Below are positions 25,881 through 33,877 of a DNA stretch of 64,000 bases, in pieces; position 1 is the stretch's first letter, and each line of letters opens with the position of its first letter. A program made the position numbers and the translations under genes. The stretch is from Chitinophaga sp. Ak27 (lineage in GTDB: Bacteria > Bacteroidota > Bacteroidia > Chitinophagales > Chitinophagaceae): contig NZ_JABAOB010000007.1 in the NCBI RefSeq assembly GCF_012726295.1, forward strand, positions 186,001-250,000, in the 5' to 3' direction. Below the pieces are notes generated by a model, which was not told the origin of the DNA, made no database searches, and was given only the letters and a program-made list of their open reading frames with translations.

Positions 25881-26822
25881 GTGTTGAACGAGCCATTATA
25901 TTCATTAACAGAGCGGTTCATCTCCTATATCCAGCTCGAAAAGCGTTACTCCGCGCATACCTGCATTGCTTATCGCAATGATCTCCTCCAGTTTTTCGAT
26001 TACATTACTGCCAGTTATAGCAACACCCCGGTGGGTGATATCAGTCATGTAATGATCCGTAGCTGGCTGGCCCACCTGATGGAGGATGCTATGACAGCTA
26101 AAAGCGTTAACCGGAAAATTTCCACGCTTAAATCCTTTTTCAAATATTGTCTTCGCCAGGGGCTTGTCAAGCAGTCGCCCATGGTGAAAGTAGTCGCGCC
26201 CAAAATAAGTCGCCGTTTACCGGGATATATTGAGGAAAAGGGAATGCGAGCCCTGGAAGATAATATCAGCCCGGTGTCTGTGAGTTCCCTACAAATTTTC
26301 GCCGATGATTTTGAAGGGATGACGCATCGTCTCATTTTTGAGATCTTTTACCAGACGGGTATGCGGTTGTCGGAGTTGATTGCTTTACCGGAATTCAGGG
26401 TGGATCGCAGCAGTTTGTCGGTGAAGGTAATGGGGAAAGGAGGGAAAGAGCGCATTATACCTATCAGTGAAAGGCTGTTGTCGCAGATAGGGGTATATAT
26501 GGAGCAAAAGCGCGTTCATCTGGAGGAGTTTGAAAGCGGCGTATTGTTGGTGCATCCACATACGGGACAGCGATTGTATCCCAAGTACGTATACCTGATG
26601 GTGCGAAAATACCTCACAGAGCACCAGATTACTACCTTAAAGAAGAAAAGTCCGCACATGCTGCGGCATACTTTTGCTACTCATCTGGCTAATAATGGTG
26701 CGGACCTGAATGCGATCAAAGAGTTGCTTGGACACTCGAGTCTCGCTGCCACACAGGTTTACACGCATAATACCATCGAGCAGTTAAAGAAGGTATATAG
26801 GCAGGCGCACCCGAAGGCGTAG
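25881..26822 (+). CDS. tyrosine recombinase (XerC/XerD-like)
   Basis: A 313-residue recombinase. The N-terminal SAM-like domain carries TERFISYIQLEKRYSAHTCIAYRNDLLQFF. The catalytic set is complete: Arg in YQTGMRLSELI, Lys in VMGKGGKERIIPI, HxxR in HMLRHTFATHLANNG, then His in KELLGHSSLAATQVYTH with Tyr as nucleophile. Size and domains fit Xer chromosome-dimer resolution rather than an element integrase. I chose GTG 25881 because upstream in-frame starts lie inside the rpsU terminator. The dif site is not in the window. XerC versus XerD cannot be settled. Confidence 0.85.
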   Translation: MLNEPLYSLTERFISYIQLEKRYSAHTCIAYRNDLLQFFDYITASYSNTPVGDISHVMIRSWLAHLMEDAMTAKSVNRKISTLKSFFKYCLRQGLVKQSPMVKVVAPKISRRLPGYIEEKGMRALEDNISPVSVSSLQIFADDFEGMTHRLIFEIFYQTGMRLSELIALPEFRVDRSSLSVKVMGKGGKERIIPISERLLSQIGVYMEQKRVHLEEFESGVLLVHPHTGQRLYPKYVYLMVRKYLTEHQITTLKKKSPHMLRHTFATHLANNGADLNAIKELLGHSSLAATQVYTHNTIEQLKKVYRQAHPKA

Positions 26823-26982
26823 ATTTTTTTCAGCTTTTAACAAAATATTACGCGGTATAGCAGCATTGCATTAATAAAGTGACTATATTAGTAATGAAGT
26901 TCTTTTCTACTAAACGAGAGTGCCTATGACCATGGTTTACTAACTAGAACCTAGATTGTTAAATATTTAAAAAATTAGTGCT

Positions 26983-27282
26983 ATGAACGTACAAATTCAA
27001 ACTGTGCATTTTGATGCGGATGCTAAATTGATTGACCACGTGAACAAGAAAATTCAGAAGTTGAACACCTTTTATGATCGTATTGTAAGCGTGGATGTTT
27101 TTTTAAAATTGGATAATATAGCACATCAGGTTAAAGATAAAATAGCTGAAATCCGAGTTCGAATACCCCGTCAGGATCTATTTGTCAAGCACGAGTCTAA
27201 GTCTTTCGAAGAGTCGTTTGATTTAGCATATGATTCACTTGTTAACCAGGTAAAACGTACTAAGGAAAAGAAATTTCAATAA
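26983..27282 (+). CDS. hpf: ribosome hibernation-promoting factor, short form
   Basis: A 99-residue protein of the RaiA/HPF family that binds the 30S decoding region and silences ribosomes in stationary phase. It shows the beta-alpha-beta-beta-beta-alpha pattern with MNVQIQTVHFDADAKLIDHVNKKIQKL and the C-terminal EESFDLAYDSLVNQVKRTKEKKFQ helix. It lacks the dimerisation tail of long HPF. A 160-nt leader separates it from the recombinase, so it probably has its own promoter. Confidence 0.92.
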   Translation: MNVQIQTVHFDADAKLIDHVNKKIQKLNTFYDRIVSVDVFLKLDNIAHQVKDKIAEIRVRIPRQDLFVKHESKSFEESFDLAYDSLVNQVKRTKEKKFQ

Positions 27283-27319
27283 TTTTCTGAAATAATTTTG
27301 GAAATATTAATCTCTTTGC

Positions 27320-27327
27320 TACCTTTG
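27320..27327 (+). promoter_or_regulatory. -7 promoter box TACCTTTG upstream of the tRNA cluster
   Basis: TACCTTTG followed by GCCATCCC; an upstream promoter for the tRNA-tuf operon, 206 nt before the first tRNA. A second box lies nearer (27461). Confidence 0.55.
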
Positions 27328-27439
27328 CCATCCCGATTCAAAAAGAGGGTTGGTAAAAGTAGCAAAGTTCTTTATAGCAGGGCATCTTCAGGGAAGTAGA
27401 TAAATTTTTAAATATTTATAACAAACTGAAAAAAAGATT

Positions 27440-27468
27440 TTGAGAATTGAAAAAAACTCTTAATTTTG
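27440..27468 (+). promoter_or_regulatory. promoter of the tRNA-tuf operon (TTG and TAATTTTG)
   Basis: -33 TTG (27440-27442), 18-nt spacer, -7 TAATTTTG (27461-27468). This is 65 nt before tRNA-Thr and matches the consensus. Confidence 0.7.
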
Positions 27469-27533
27469 CGCTCTCTTTCAACGAGTTAAATGAACGGAAA
27501 TACTTTAATTGAAAGAATGTTTTTTGAAAAGAT

Positions 27534-27607
27534 GCCAGCATAGCTCAGTTGGCCAGAGCTACTGATTTGTAATCAGTGGGTCGGGGGTTCGAATCCCTCT
27601 GCTGGCT
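27534..27607 (+). tRNA. tRNA-Thr (anticodon TGT)
   Basis: 74 nt. Acceptor GCCAGCA pairs with TGCTGGC. The anticodon loop TTTGTAA gives TGT, the D arm is GCTC...GAGC and the T loop is TTCGAAT. CCA is not encoded. First of the four tRNAs in the tuf operon. Confidence 0.97.
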
Positions 27608-27662
27608 CATCGATTTTTGCTTGTTGACAGTATGTGACAAGCGACAAAATCCAAGAATGTTT

Positions 27663-27744
27663 GGGCAGGTTCCAGAGCGGCCAAATGGGGCGGACTGTAA
27701 ATCCGCTGACTACGTCTTCATAGGTTCGAATCCTATCCTGCCCA
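27663..27744 (+). tRNA. tRNA-Tyr (anticodon GTA)
   Basis: 82 nt with a long variable arm. Acceptor GGGCAGG pairs with CCTGCCC. Loop CTGTAAA gives anticodon GTA. CCA is encoded right after (27745-27747). Confidence 0.97.
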
Positions 27745-27936
27745 CCAAAACAGCGTGTTCCGCTTTTGCCCTTCGCAGAGGCGGAACATACTTGTTAAGT
27801 GAAAGGTGAGTAATTTAAGATACTAAGATTACCCTGGCCTTGTGCTACAACAGCCTTTTAAAGCTCTTTTTTTTATTCTATAATTCTATAAGTGAAAAGT
27901 TGCTATGTGTTGCTGGAAACTTAGTGAATTACATAT

Positions 27937-28009
27937 GCGGGAGTAGCTCAGTTGGTAGAGCGACAGCCTTCCAAGCTGTAGGTCGCGGGTTCGAACCTCG
28001 TCTCCCGCT
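27937..28009 (+). tRNA. tRNA-Gly (anticodon TCC)
   Basis: 73 nt. Acceptor GCGGGAG pairs with CTCCCGC. Loop CTTCCAA gives TCC. CCA is not encoded. Confidence 0.97.
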
Positions 28010-28029
28010 CGCATTAATGCAATTTTCAA

Positions 28030-28101
<72 letters not shown>

Positions 28102-28160
28102 CAATTGAATTTTAGAAGAATAGTTGTAGTGAGTGAATAATCGCCTCAACAAACTCCATA

Positions 28161-28186
28161 AAATTCGAATTTCGGAATTCGAATTT
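28161..28186. repeat. 11-bp perfect palindromic hairpin
   Basis: Arms AAATTCGAATT and AATTCGAATTT around loop TCGG. It lies between tRNA-Thr(GGT) and the tRNA-like element in the tuf leader. Without a T tract it is unlikely to be a terminator; it may be an RNA-processing or regulatory hairpin, or a dispersed repeat. Confidence 0.6.
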
Positions 28187-28215
28187 GTAAATTCCGCACT
28201 CCGAAATTAAAACTT

Positions 28216-28293
28216 AGCGTTGTAGCTCAATGGAAGAGCAACCCATCTTCAACAGAAAAAGGGGAGGCCATGAGTTCAATTCTCATCAACGGT
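28216..28293 (+). ncRNA. tRNA-like element in the tuf leader (degenerate tRNA)
   Basis: Cloverleaf features: acceptor with CGTTG (28218-28222) pairing CAACG (28287-28291), D arm GCTC-AATGGAA-GAGC, and a perfect T arm ATGAG-TTCAATT-CTCAT. A 5-nt variable loop (AGGCC) is also visible. The anticodon arm is about 24 nt rather than 17 and does not form a 5-bp stem with a 7-nt loop. It resembles tRNA-Thr(GGT) in sequence. Either a decaying tRNA copy or a tRNA mimic that contacts EF-Tu; it ends 73 nt before the tuf start. Confidence 0.55.
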
Positions 28294-28366
28294 ACAAGTT
28301 TGTAAAACCGTTTTTTTAAAACAACTATCAATACAATCTTTACAAACCATCTAAAAAGAAAATACA

Positions 28367-29554
28367 ATGGCAAAAGAAACCTTCAAGCGGGATAAACCCC
28401 ACGTAAACATTGGTACCATCGGCCACGTGGATCATGGTAAAACTACTTTGACTGCTGCCATTACTACGATTTTGGCAAATAAAGGTCTGGCAGAGAAGAG
28501 AGGTTATGATGAGATCGATGCTGCTCCTGAAGAAAAAGAAAGAGGTATCACTATCAATACAGCTCACGTAGAGTATCAGACAGCTTCTCGTCACTATGCT
28601 CACGTTGACTGTCCTGGTCACGCTGACTATGTGAAGAATATGATTACCGGTGCTGCTCAGATGGACGGTGCTATCCTGGTGGTTGCTGCTACCGATGGTC
28701 CTATGCCACAAACCAGAGAGCACATCCTGCTGGCTCGCCAGGTAGGTGTACCTCGTATCGTTGTTTTCATGAACAAAGTTGACCTGGTAGACGATCCAGA
28801 ATTACTGGAACTGGTAGAGATCGAAATTCGTGATCTGCTGTCTTCTAATGGTTTCGACGGTGATAACGTTCCTGTAATCCAGGGTTCTGCAACTGGCGCT
28901 CTCGCTGGTGACGAAAAATGGGTTGCTGCTATCGACCAACTGATGGATGCTGTAGATTCTTACATCCCACTGCCTCCTCGTCCGGTTGATCAACCATTCC
29001 TGATGTCTGTTGAAGACGTATTCTCTATCACCGGTCGTGGTACCGTTGCTACTGGTCGTATCGAACGCGGTCGTATCAAAGTTGGTGAGAACGTTGAAAT
29101 CGTAGGTCTGCAGGAAGAACCACTGAAATCTACTTGTACTGGTGTTGAGATGTTCAAAAAACTCCTCGACGAAGGTGAAGCAGGTGATAACGCTGGTCTG
29201 TTGCTCCGCGGTATTGAGAAAACTCAAATCCGTCGCGGTATGGTTATCTGCCAGCCAGGTACCATCACTCCGCACACTGAATTCAAATGCGAAGTATACG
29301 TACTGAGCAAAGAAGAAGGTGGCCGTCACACTCCGTTCTTCAACAAATACCGTCCTCAGTTCTACTTCCGTACTACTGACGTAACAGGTGAAGTTGAATT
29401 ACCAGCTGGTGTTGAAATGGTAATGCCTGGTGATAACGTTACACTGACTGTGAAACTGATTCAGCCAATCGCAATGGATAAAGGTCTGAAATTCGCTATC
29501 CGTGAAGGTGGTCGTACAGTAGGTGCTGGTCAGGTAACTGAAATCCTGAAATAA
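28367..29554 (+). CDS. tuf: elongation factor Tu
   Basis: 395 residues. Delivers aminoacyl-tRNA to the ribosome as a GTPase. G1 is GHVDHGKTT, followed by the effector region (KERGITINTAHVEY), G3 DCPGH, G4 MNKVDLV (NKVD), and the beta-barrel domains 2 and 3 from about residue 210. Full length. The tRNA-Thr-Tyr-Gly-Thr-tuf order is as in the enterobacterial tufB operon. Strongly biased codon use. Confidence 0.99.
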   Translation: MAKETFKRDKPHVNIGTIGHVDHGKTTLTAAITTILANKGLAEKRGYDEIDAAPEEKERGITINTAHVEYQTASRHYAHVDCPGHADYVKNMITGAAQMDGAILVVAATDGPMPQTREHILLARQVGVPRIVVFMNKVDLVDDPELLELVEIEIRDLLSSNGFDGDNVPVIQGSATGALAGDEKWVAAIDQLMDAVDSYIPLPPRPVDQPFLMSVEDVFSITGRGTVATGRIERGRIKVGENVEIVGLQEEPLKSTCTGVEMFKKLLDEGEAGDNAGLLLRGIEKTQIRRGMVICQPGTITPHTEFKCEVYVLSKEEGGRHTPFFNKYRPQFYFRTTDVTGEVELPAGVEMVMPGDNVTLTVKLIQPIAMDKGLKFAIREGGRTVGAGQVTEILK

Positions 29555-29570
29555 GCATTTCACAATATTA

Positions 29571-29651
29571 AAAGCCATTAGCTTCGGCGATTAAATGTCA
29601 GAAAATTTATATAGATTTGCTGACTGCTGAAAGCTCAACGCTAATGGCTTT
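29571..29651. repeat. inverted repeat with 7-nt-periodic GC units (copy B)
   Basis: 12-bp perfect arms AAAGCCATTAGC (29571-29582) and GCTAATGGCTTT (29640-29651). The right side reads as four heptads each ending in GC (TGACTGC, TGAAAGC, TCAACGC, TAATGGC). The core AGCCATTAGC is identical to the one between rpoB and rpoC. It separates tuf from tRNA-Trp. Confidence 0.75.
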
Positions 29652-29655
29652 ATAC

Positions 29656-29726
29656 ACGGGTATGGTGCAACGGTAGCATACGGGTCTCCAAAACCTTTGA
29701 TCTGGGTTCGAATCCTAGTACCCGTG
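29656..29726 (+). tRNA. tRNA-Trp (anticodon CCA)
   Basis: 71 nt. Acceptor ACGGGTA pairs with TACCCGT. Loop CTCCAAA gives CCA, and the 3' CCA is encoded (27-29 of that line). The trpS gene for its charging enzyme is at 3672 in the same window. Confidence 0.96.
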
Positions 29727-29744
29727 CCAGGTCTAATAAAATAA

Positions 29745-29795
29745 TTAAATGGTTGAATTGTTGTTATTACAAAATAAAACAAGTCAACCATTTTT
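29745..29795 (+). terminator. hairpin before secE, possible terminator
   Basis: AAATGGTTGA (29745-29754) pairs with TCAACCATTT (29782-29791) and a T tract follows. The loop of 27 nt is long. It could end the tRNA-Trp transcript and let secE start anew. Confidence 0.6.
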
Positions 29796-29836
29796 TAGGC
29801 TTTAAACAATTGACCATAAATCGTTAACTTTACATA

Positions 29837-30037
29837 ATGAATAAGATCAGAAATTATTTCCGCGAGTCTTATCATGAATTGGTTTATAAGGTGTCCTGGC
29901 CTACCTGGCAAGAACTCCAGTCATCTACCATGATTGTTCTGATAGCAACAATATTTGTTACCGCGCTGGTTTGGGGTATGGATGCCGCTTCCAATTTTGT
30001 GTTAACACACTATTACGAAATTTTCAAAGCTAAATAA
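29837..30037 (+). CDS. secE: preprotein translocase subunit SecE
   Basis: 66 residues. The small SecE of Bacteroidota: an amphipathic N-terminal helix with SWPTWQELQSS, then one membrane helix (STMIVLIATIFVTALVW). It clamps SecY in the translocon. nusG begins at the base after its TAA, so the two are translationally coupled. A weak -7 box TAACTTTA (29824-29831) lies just upstream. Confidence 0.93.
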   Translation: MNKIRNYFRESYHELVYKVSWPTWQELQSSTMIVLIATIFVTALVWGMDAASNFVLTHYYEIFKAK

Positions 30038-30604
30038 ATGGATGCAGCCAATCTTCCTGCTCAGGAAACAAAGTGGTATGTACTCCGCGTTGTTAGTGGC
30101 AAGGAAAAAAAAGTAAAGGAATACCTGGATATTGAAGTACGCCGCTCCGATTGGGGTAACGTTATCAGCCAGATTTTCCTGCCGGTGGAAAAAGTTTATA
30201 AAGTGCAGGCTGGTAAAAAAGTAATGCGCGAAAAAAACTTCTATCCCGGTTATGTGATGATCGAAGCGGTAGATGGTAAAATGACCGATGAAGTAATACA
30301 AGCTATACGTAATGTATCTGGTGTTATCCACTTCCTCGGAAAGGAAAAACCTATCGCACTCCGTAAAGCTGAAGTAAATAAAATGTTAGGTAAGGTAGAC
30401 GAACTGAGCGATCAGGGACTCACCATGAGCGAACCCTTCATCGTTGGCGAAACAATTAAGATCATCGATGGTCCGTTCAACGACTTTAACGGTGTCATCG
30501 AAGAAGTAATCGAAGACAAGAAGAAACTGAAAGTAACAGTAAAGATCTTCGGCCGTGCTACTCCGGTAGAACTCAACTTTATGCAGGTAGAGAAACTCGC
30601 GTAA
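30038..30604 (+). CDS. nusG: transcription termination/antitermination protein NusG
   Basis: 188 residues. NGN domain (WYVLRVVSGKEKKVKEYLD... at 11-115) binds RNA polymerase; the KOW domain (GETIKIIDGPFNDFNGVIEEV at ~135-160) contacts ribosomes or Rho. Full length. Here nusG is followed by a terminator and two accessory genes instead of rplK. Confidence 0.96.
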   Translation: MDAANLPAQETKWYVLRVVSGKEKKVKEYLDIEVRRSDWGNVISQIFLPVEKVYKVQAGKKVMREKNFYPGYVMIEAVDGKMTDEVIQAIRNVSGVIHFLGKEKPIALRKAEVNKMLGKVDELSDQGLTMSEPFIVGETIKIIDGPFNDFNGVIEEVIEDKKKLKVTVKIFGRATPVELNFMQVEKLA

Positions 30605-30624
30605 GTTTTTATAAACTCTTTATT

Positions 30625-30659
30625 GAAAAAGCGTTCCGATATTTCGGGACGCTTTTTTC
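30625..30659 (+). terminator. rho-independent terminator after nusG
   Basis: GAAAAAGCGTTCCG pairs with CGGGACGCTTTTTTC around a short loop, and ends in T6. It separates secE-nusG from the transglutaminase-like genes. Confidence 0.88.
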
Positions 30660-30680
30660 TGTTTACCCATACTCACAACT

Positions 30681-31880
30681 ATGACCATTCGACACCTGGC
30701 GATAGCCACCTGTATGGCGCTTAGTAACATCACCTATGCACAGGTCAACATTAAGCAACCGGCCAAGCCAGCTCCCGGAACAGCCATTACCTATGCCCTC
30801 ATTCCTGACGCAGCTACCAACTCTTCAGCGGCTATGGGCACATACCTGCGCACGCATCATACCAGTCAGCCGGATATGCTGAAAGCACTATACGGCTGGA
30901 TGGCTTCGCATATCACTTATGATATGGTGAATACATTCAAACCCGACTATTATAAAGATACCGCCGATGCTGTCCGAAAGACCCTGGAAACGCGCACCGC
31001 AGTATGCCAGGGCTATGCCAGCCTGTTTGTGGATATCTGCCGGCATGCTGGTATTCCCGCCTGGCTGGTGACAGGATATACCATCACCGCCGGCAAAATG
31101 GATAACGCCAGTCATGCCTGGGTAGCCGCATTTACCGGCAATAAATGGCTGCTCTATGACCCTACCTGGGGCTCCGGCTATGTACAGAACAATAAATACA
31201 CCGCATCGCTTAACTGGAAACACTTTGGCGTAGTACCTGCCGAATACATCCACACACATGTACCATTTGATCCATTGTTTCAGTTCCTGGACCATCCGTT
31301 ACGTCACGACGAAATCCGGGACGGTAAATGGACCGCAGCAGCCGGCAATCCGGTATTTGCCTACGCCGACACGCTCGCGACGTTTGCAGGGATGAATGAA
31401 AGTCAACGGGCGCAAAATGCGATCAACAGGATGGAACGCTACGGGATCACCAACCAGATGATCTCCGTAGAGCTGACCAACTTGAAAAATCTCGTAGCCT
31501 ATACTAAGCAAAACGAACACGTGGCTGTGTATAATCAACAGGTAAGTGTAGTAAACCGGGCCAGCAGCCAATATAATGAGCTGACTAATTCCTTTAACGA
31601 ATACGTAGTATTTAAAAATCAGCAATTTACACCCAACAGGCCTGACCAGGAAATCCGGGACTGGGTAGATGGAATGGCGAAAAAACTGGAAGATATTGAC
31701 AAATTGCTGAAGAGCATTACTTCCAATGAGGCGCCAATCAGGAATAACATTGTCGAAATCAGTACAGCGATGGCTGGCATGCGCCAGAGGATAACAGCCG
31801 AACAGGACTTTGTAACCAAGTATATCAAAACAGGCAAATTATTCCGGAAAGGATTGTTTTATAAGTTGAGCTGGAAGTAG
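30681..31880 (+). CDS. secreted transglutaminase-like cysteine peptidase, first copy
   Basis: 399 residues with a signal peptide (cleavage after TYAQ). The transglutaminase core holds the triad Cys109 (TAVCQGYAS), His145 (NASHAWVAA) and Asp160 (LLYDPTWG). A helical C-terminal half (YNELTNSFNEYVVFKNQQF...) follows. Such enzymes can be peptidases, transpeptidases or cross-linkers; substrate unknown. It lies between nusG and rplK and is a paralog of the next gene. Confidence 0.85.
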   Translation: MTIRHLAIATCMALSNITYAQVNIKQPAKPAPGTAITYALIPDAATNSSAAMGTYLRTHHTSQPDMLKALYGWMASHITYDMVNTFKPDYYKDTADAVRKTLETRTAVCQGYASLFVDICRHAGIPAWLVTGYTITAGKMDNASHAWVAAFTGNKWLLYDPTWGSGYVQNNKYTASLNWKHFGVVPAEYIHTHVPFDPLFQFLDHPLRHDEIRDGKWTAAAGNPVFAYADTLATFAGMNESQRAQNAINRMERYGITNQMISVELTNLKNLVAYTKQNEHVAVYNQQVSVVNRASSQYNELTNSFNEYVVFKNQQFTPNRPDQEIRDWVDGMAKKLEDIDKLLKSITSNEAPIRNNIVEISTAMAGMRQRITAEQDFVTKYIKTGKLFRKGLFYKLSWK

Positions 31881-31962
31881 TTTTACTGCCGGCATTTTTA
31901 TATTTTAGTATGTTGAGTTTAGCACAAATAGTTTTTTTATACTCCCTATATCTTTATTACAT

Positions 31963-33168
31963 ATGAAATCAGCTATTGCTGTACTGCTTGGATTATTATT
32001 GTTTATATCAGCAGGTGCGCAGAAAGGTAAGCCGGTAAAGCCGGCAAAAGAAGTGGCTACCGCCGCTATTGTTCAGATACCCGAAACGGCAACCGTTACG
32101 CCAGGGGAGATGGCCAACTGGCTGAAAGCCCATACCAGGGGCAGCCAGGCGTTTCAACAATCTTTATTCAACTGGATATCCACGCATATTGCCTATGACG
32201 TGGAAAATATGAACAGGCCCAATAGCTACCGTGACTCGTTGGTCGCGATGACCAGGACTTTACGCACCCGGAAAGGGCTTTGTACAGACTATGCGGTGTT
32301 ATATGCCTGGATTTGCCGGGCAGGTGGCATTAATGCCGTTATGGTAAGCGGCTACGGGTTATTGCCTGATATGATGACGCCTACAGGATCACATGATTGG
32401 GTGGCTGTAAAGGATGGCGGGCGTTGGACGATTACAGATCCTACCTGGGGAGCTGGCGCCGTGGATAATGGACGGTTTGTACCAGGTATTAACTGGACCT
32501 GGTTCCAGTTATCGCCGCAGTTGGCCGTAAAAAGGCATATTCCATACGATCCGTTGTGGCAGCTGCTGGCTTTTCCGCTGCGTCATGATGAGTTGAATGT
32601 TCAGGGTTTTGCAGCGGCGGCCAAACGCCCGGTATTCGTCTTTAATGATACCCTGAACGTATGGGCGCGGCAGTCGCGGTTAGAACGATTACAGGGAGCC
32701 GCGGCCAGGATACGGCGTTATGGGGGAGCCAGCAATCCATTTATCGTATCGGAGCTGGAGTGGATGGATCAGACCATCCAGGTGCTGGCAGATAACCGGC
32801 AAATAGAGGAGAGGAACCAGCGTATAGACCAGTTTAATGAAATTAACAGGAATTATATGGAGGTAGTGAAACAGTATAACGAGTATGTAGCCTTTAAAAA
32901 CCACCAGTTTCTGCCGGAAATGAAGGATGAGGCGATCAGGCGAATGATTGAGGGGATTTCAGCGAAGCTGCAGGGAGCAGAGAAGGCGCTTGCCGGGCTT
33001 TCTGCGGGGGATGACAGCATGCACCATAATATGAAGGAATTATCTGATGCGATAGGGGAGATGAGGGAGAAGGTGGTAAATGAACAGGCTTTTGTGAATA
33101 AATACATAAAGACGGCCAGGGAGAAGCGGAAGGAATTGTTTTATGTACAAGTGGCGGATAAGTTGTAA
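31963..33168 (+). CDS. secreted transglutaminase-like cysteine peptidase, second copy
   Basis: 401 residues with a signal peptide (ending ISAGAQ). The triad Cys107 (KGLCTDYAV), His144 (GSHDWVAV) and Asp159 (TITDPTWG) is preserved. Same order of domains as the preceding gene and long similar blocks (HIAYDxxNxxxPxxYxD, FEYNEYVxFKNxQF type), so the pair arose by tandem duplication and has diverged strongly. 82 nt separate the two genes; no terminator is seen between them. Confidence 0.85.
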   Translation: MKSAIAVLLGLLLFISAGAQKGKPVKPAKEVATAAIVQIPETATVTPGEMANWLKAHTRGSQAFQQSLFNWISTHIAYDVENMNRPNSYRDSLVAMTRTLRTRKGLCTDYAVLYAWICRAGGINAVMVSGYGLLPDMMTPTGSHDWVAVKDGGRWTITDPTWGAGAVDNGRFVPGINWTWFQLSPQLAVKRHIPYDPLWQLLAFPLRHDELNVQGFAAAAKRPVFVFNDTLNVWARQSRLERLQGAAARIRRYGGASNPFIVSELEWMDQTIQVLADNRQIEERNQRIDQFNEINRNYMEVVKQYNEYVAFKNHQFLPEMKDEAIRRMIEGISAKLQGAEKALAGLSAGDDSMHHNMKELSDAIGEMREKVVNEQAFVNKYIKTAREKRKELFYVQVADKL

Positions 33169-33269
33169 CTTTGGCGGCTTCGAATGATAAGGAAATTTTC
33201 CGGGGAATGCAATAGATTTGTAAAAAAAATGTGAACCAGAGCAAAAAGGATGCCCAATTTCAAATACTT

Positions 33270-33300
33270 TTTGACAATTTCACAATAATATATACCTTTG
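33270..33300 (+). promoter_or_regulatory. rplK operon promoter (TTTG and TACCTTTG)
   Basis: -33 TTTG (33270-33273), 19-nt spacer, -7 TACCTTTG (33293-33300). A 90-nt leader runs to the rplK ATG, which is a likely site for L1/L11-linked feedback. Confidence 0.78.
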
Positions 33301-33390
33301 CATCCCCTTTAAAAGGTTATTTTAAGTTCCTTTTAGTTTTGGGAGTTCTCTGTTTGACGGGGAACGTTTAACCAAATTAAATCAAAAAAC

Positions 33391-33834
33391 ATGGCAAAAG
33401 AGATCGCAACGTACGTGAAATTGCAGGTTAAAGGCGGCCAGGCCAACCCTGCACCTCCAATTGGTCCCGCACTGGGTTCCAAAGGTGTGAACATCATGGA
33501 GTTCTGCAAACAGTTCAATGCCCGTACCCAGGATAAAATGGGTAAAGTATTGCCTGTGTTGCTGACTGTTTACACTGACAAATCTTTCGACTTCGTAATC
33601 AAAACTCCTCCGGCACCTGTACAGCTGCTGGAAGCTGCTAAATTACAGAGTGGTTCTAAAGAACCTAACCGTAACAAGGTGGGTAAAGTTTCCTGGGCTC
33701 AGATTGAGGCGATTGCACAAGACAAGATGCCTGATCTGAACTGCTTTACGCTGAACAGCGCTATGAAAATGGTAGCTGGTACTGCGCGTAGCATGGGTAT
33801 TACTGTTGATGGTAAAGCTCCTTGGGAAAACTAA
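33391..33834 (+). CDS. rplK: 50S ribosomal protein L11
   Basis: 147 residues. Signature: GGQANPAPPIGPALGSKGVNIMEFC and the C-terminal RNA-binding domain LNSAMKMVAGTARSMGI. Binds the GTPase-associated centre of 23S rRNA. First gene of the rplKAJL-rpoBC group here. Confidence 0.98.
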   Translation: MAKEIATYVKLQVKGGQANPAPPIGPALGSKGVNIMEFCKQFNARTQDKMGKVLPVLLTVYTDKSFDFVIKTPPAPVQLLEAAKLQSGSKEPNRNKVGKVSWAQIEAIAQDKMPDLNCFTLNSAMKMVAGTARSMGITVDGKAPWEN

Positions 33835-33877
33835 TTGTTTCACCCTGTTGAGGCAGGACTTAAAATCATTTTGACAA

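Noticed and set aside
25881..26822. Reading the Xer gene as the integrase of a mobile element
   Set aside because: Size, full RKHRHY set, and neighbours rpsU/hpf fit a housekeeping Xer recombinase; no tRNA or direct repeat is beside it.
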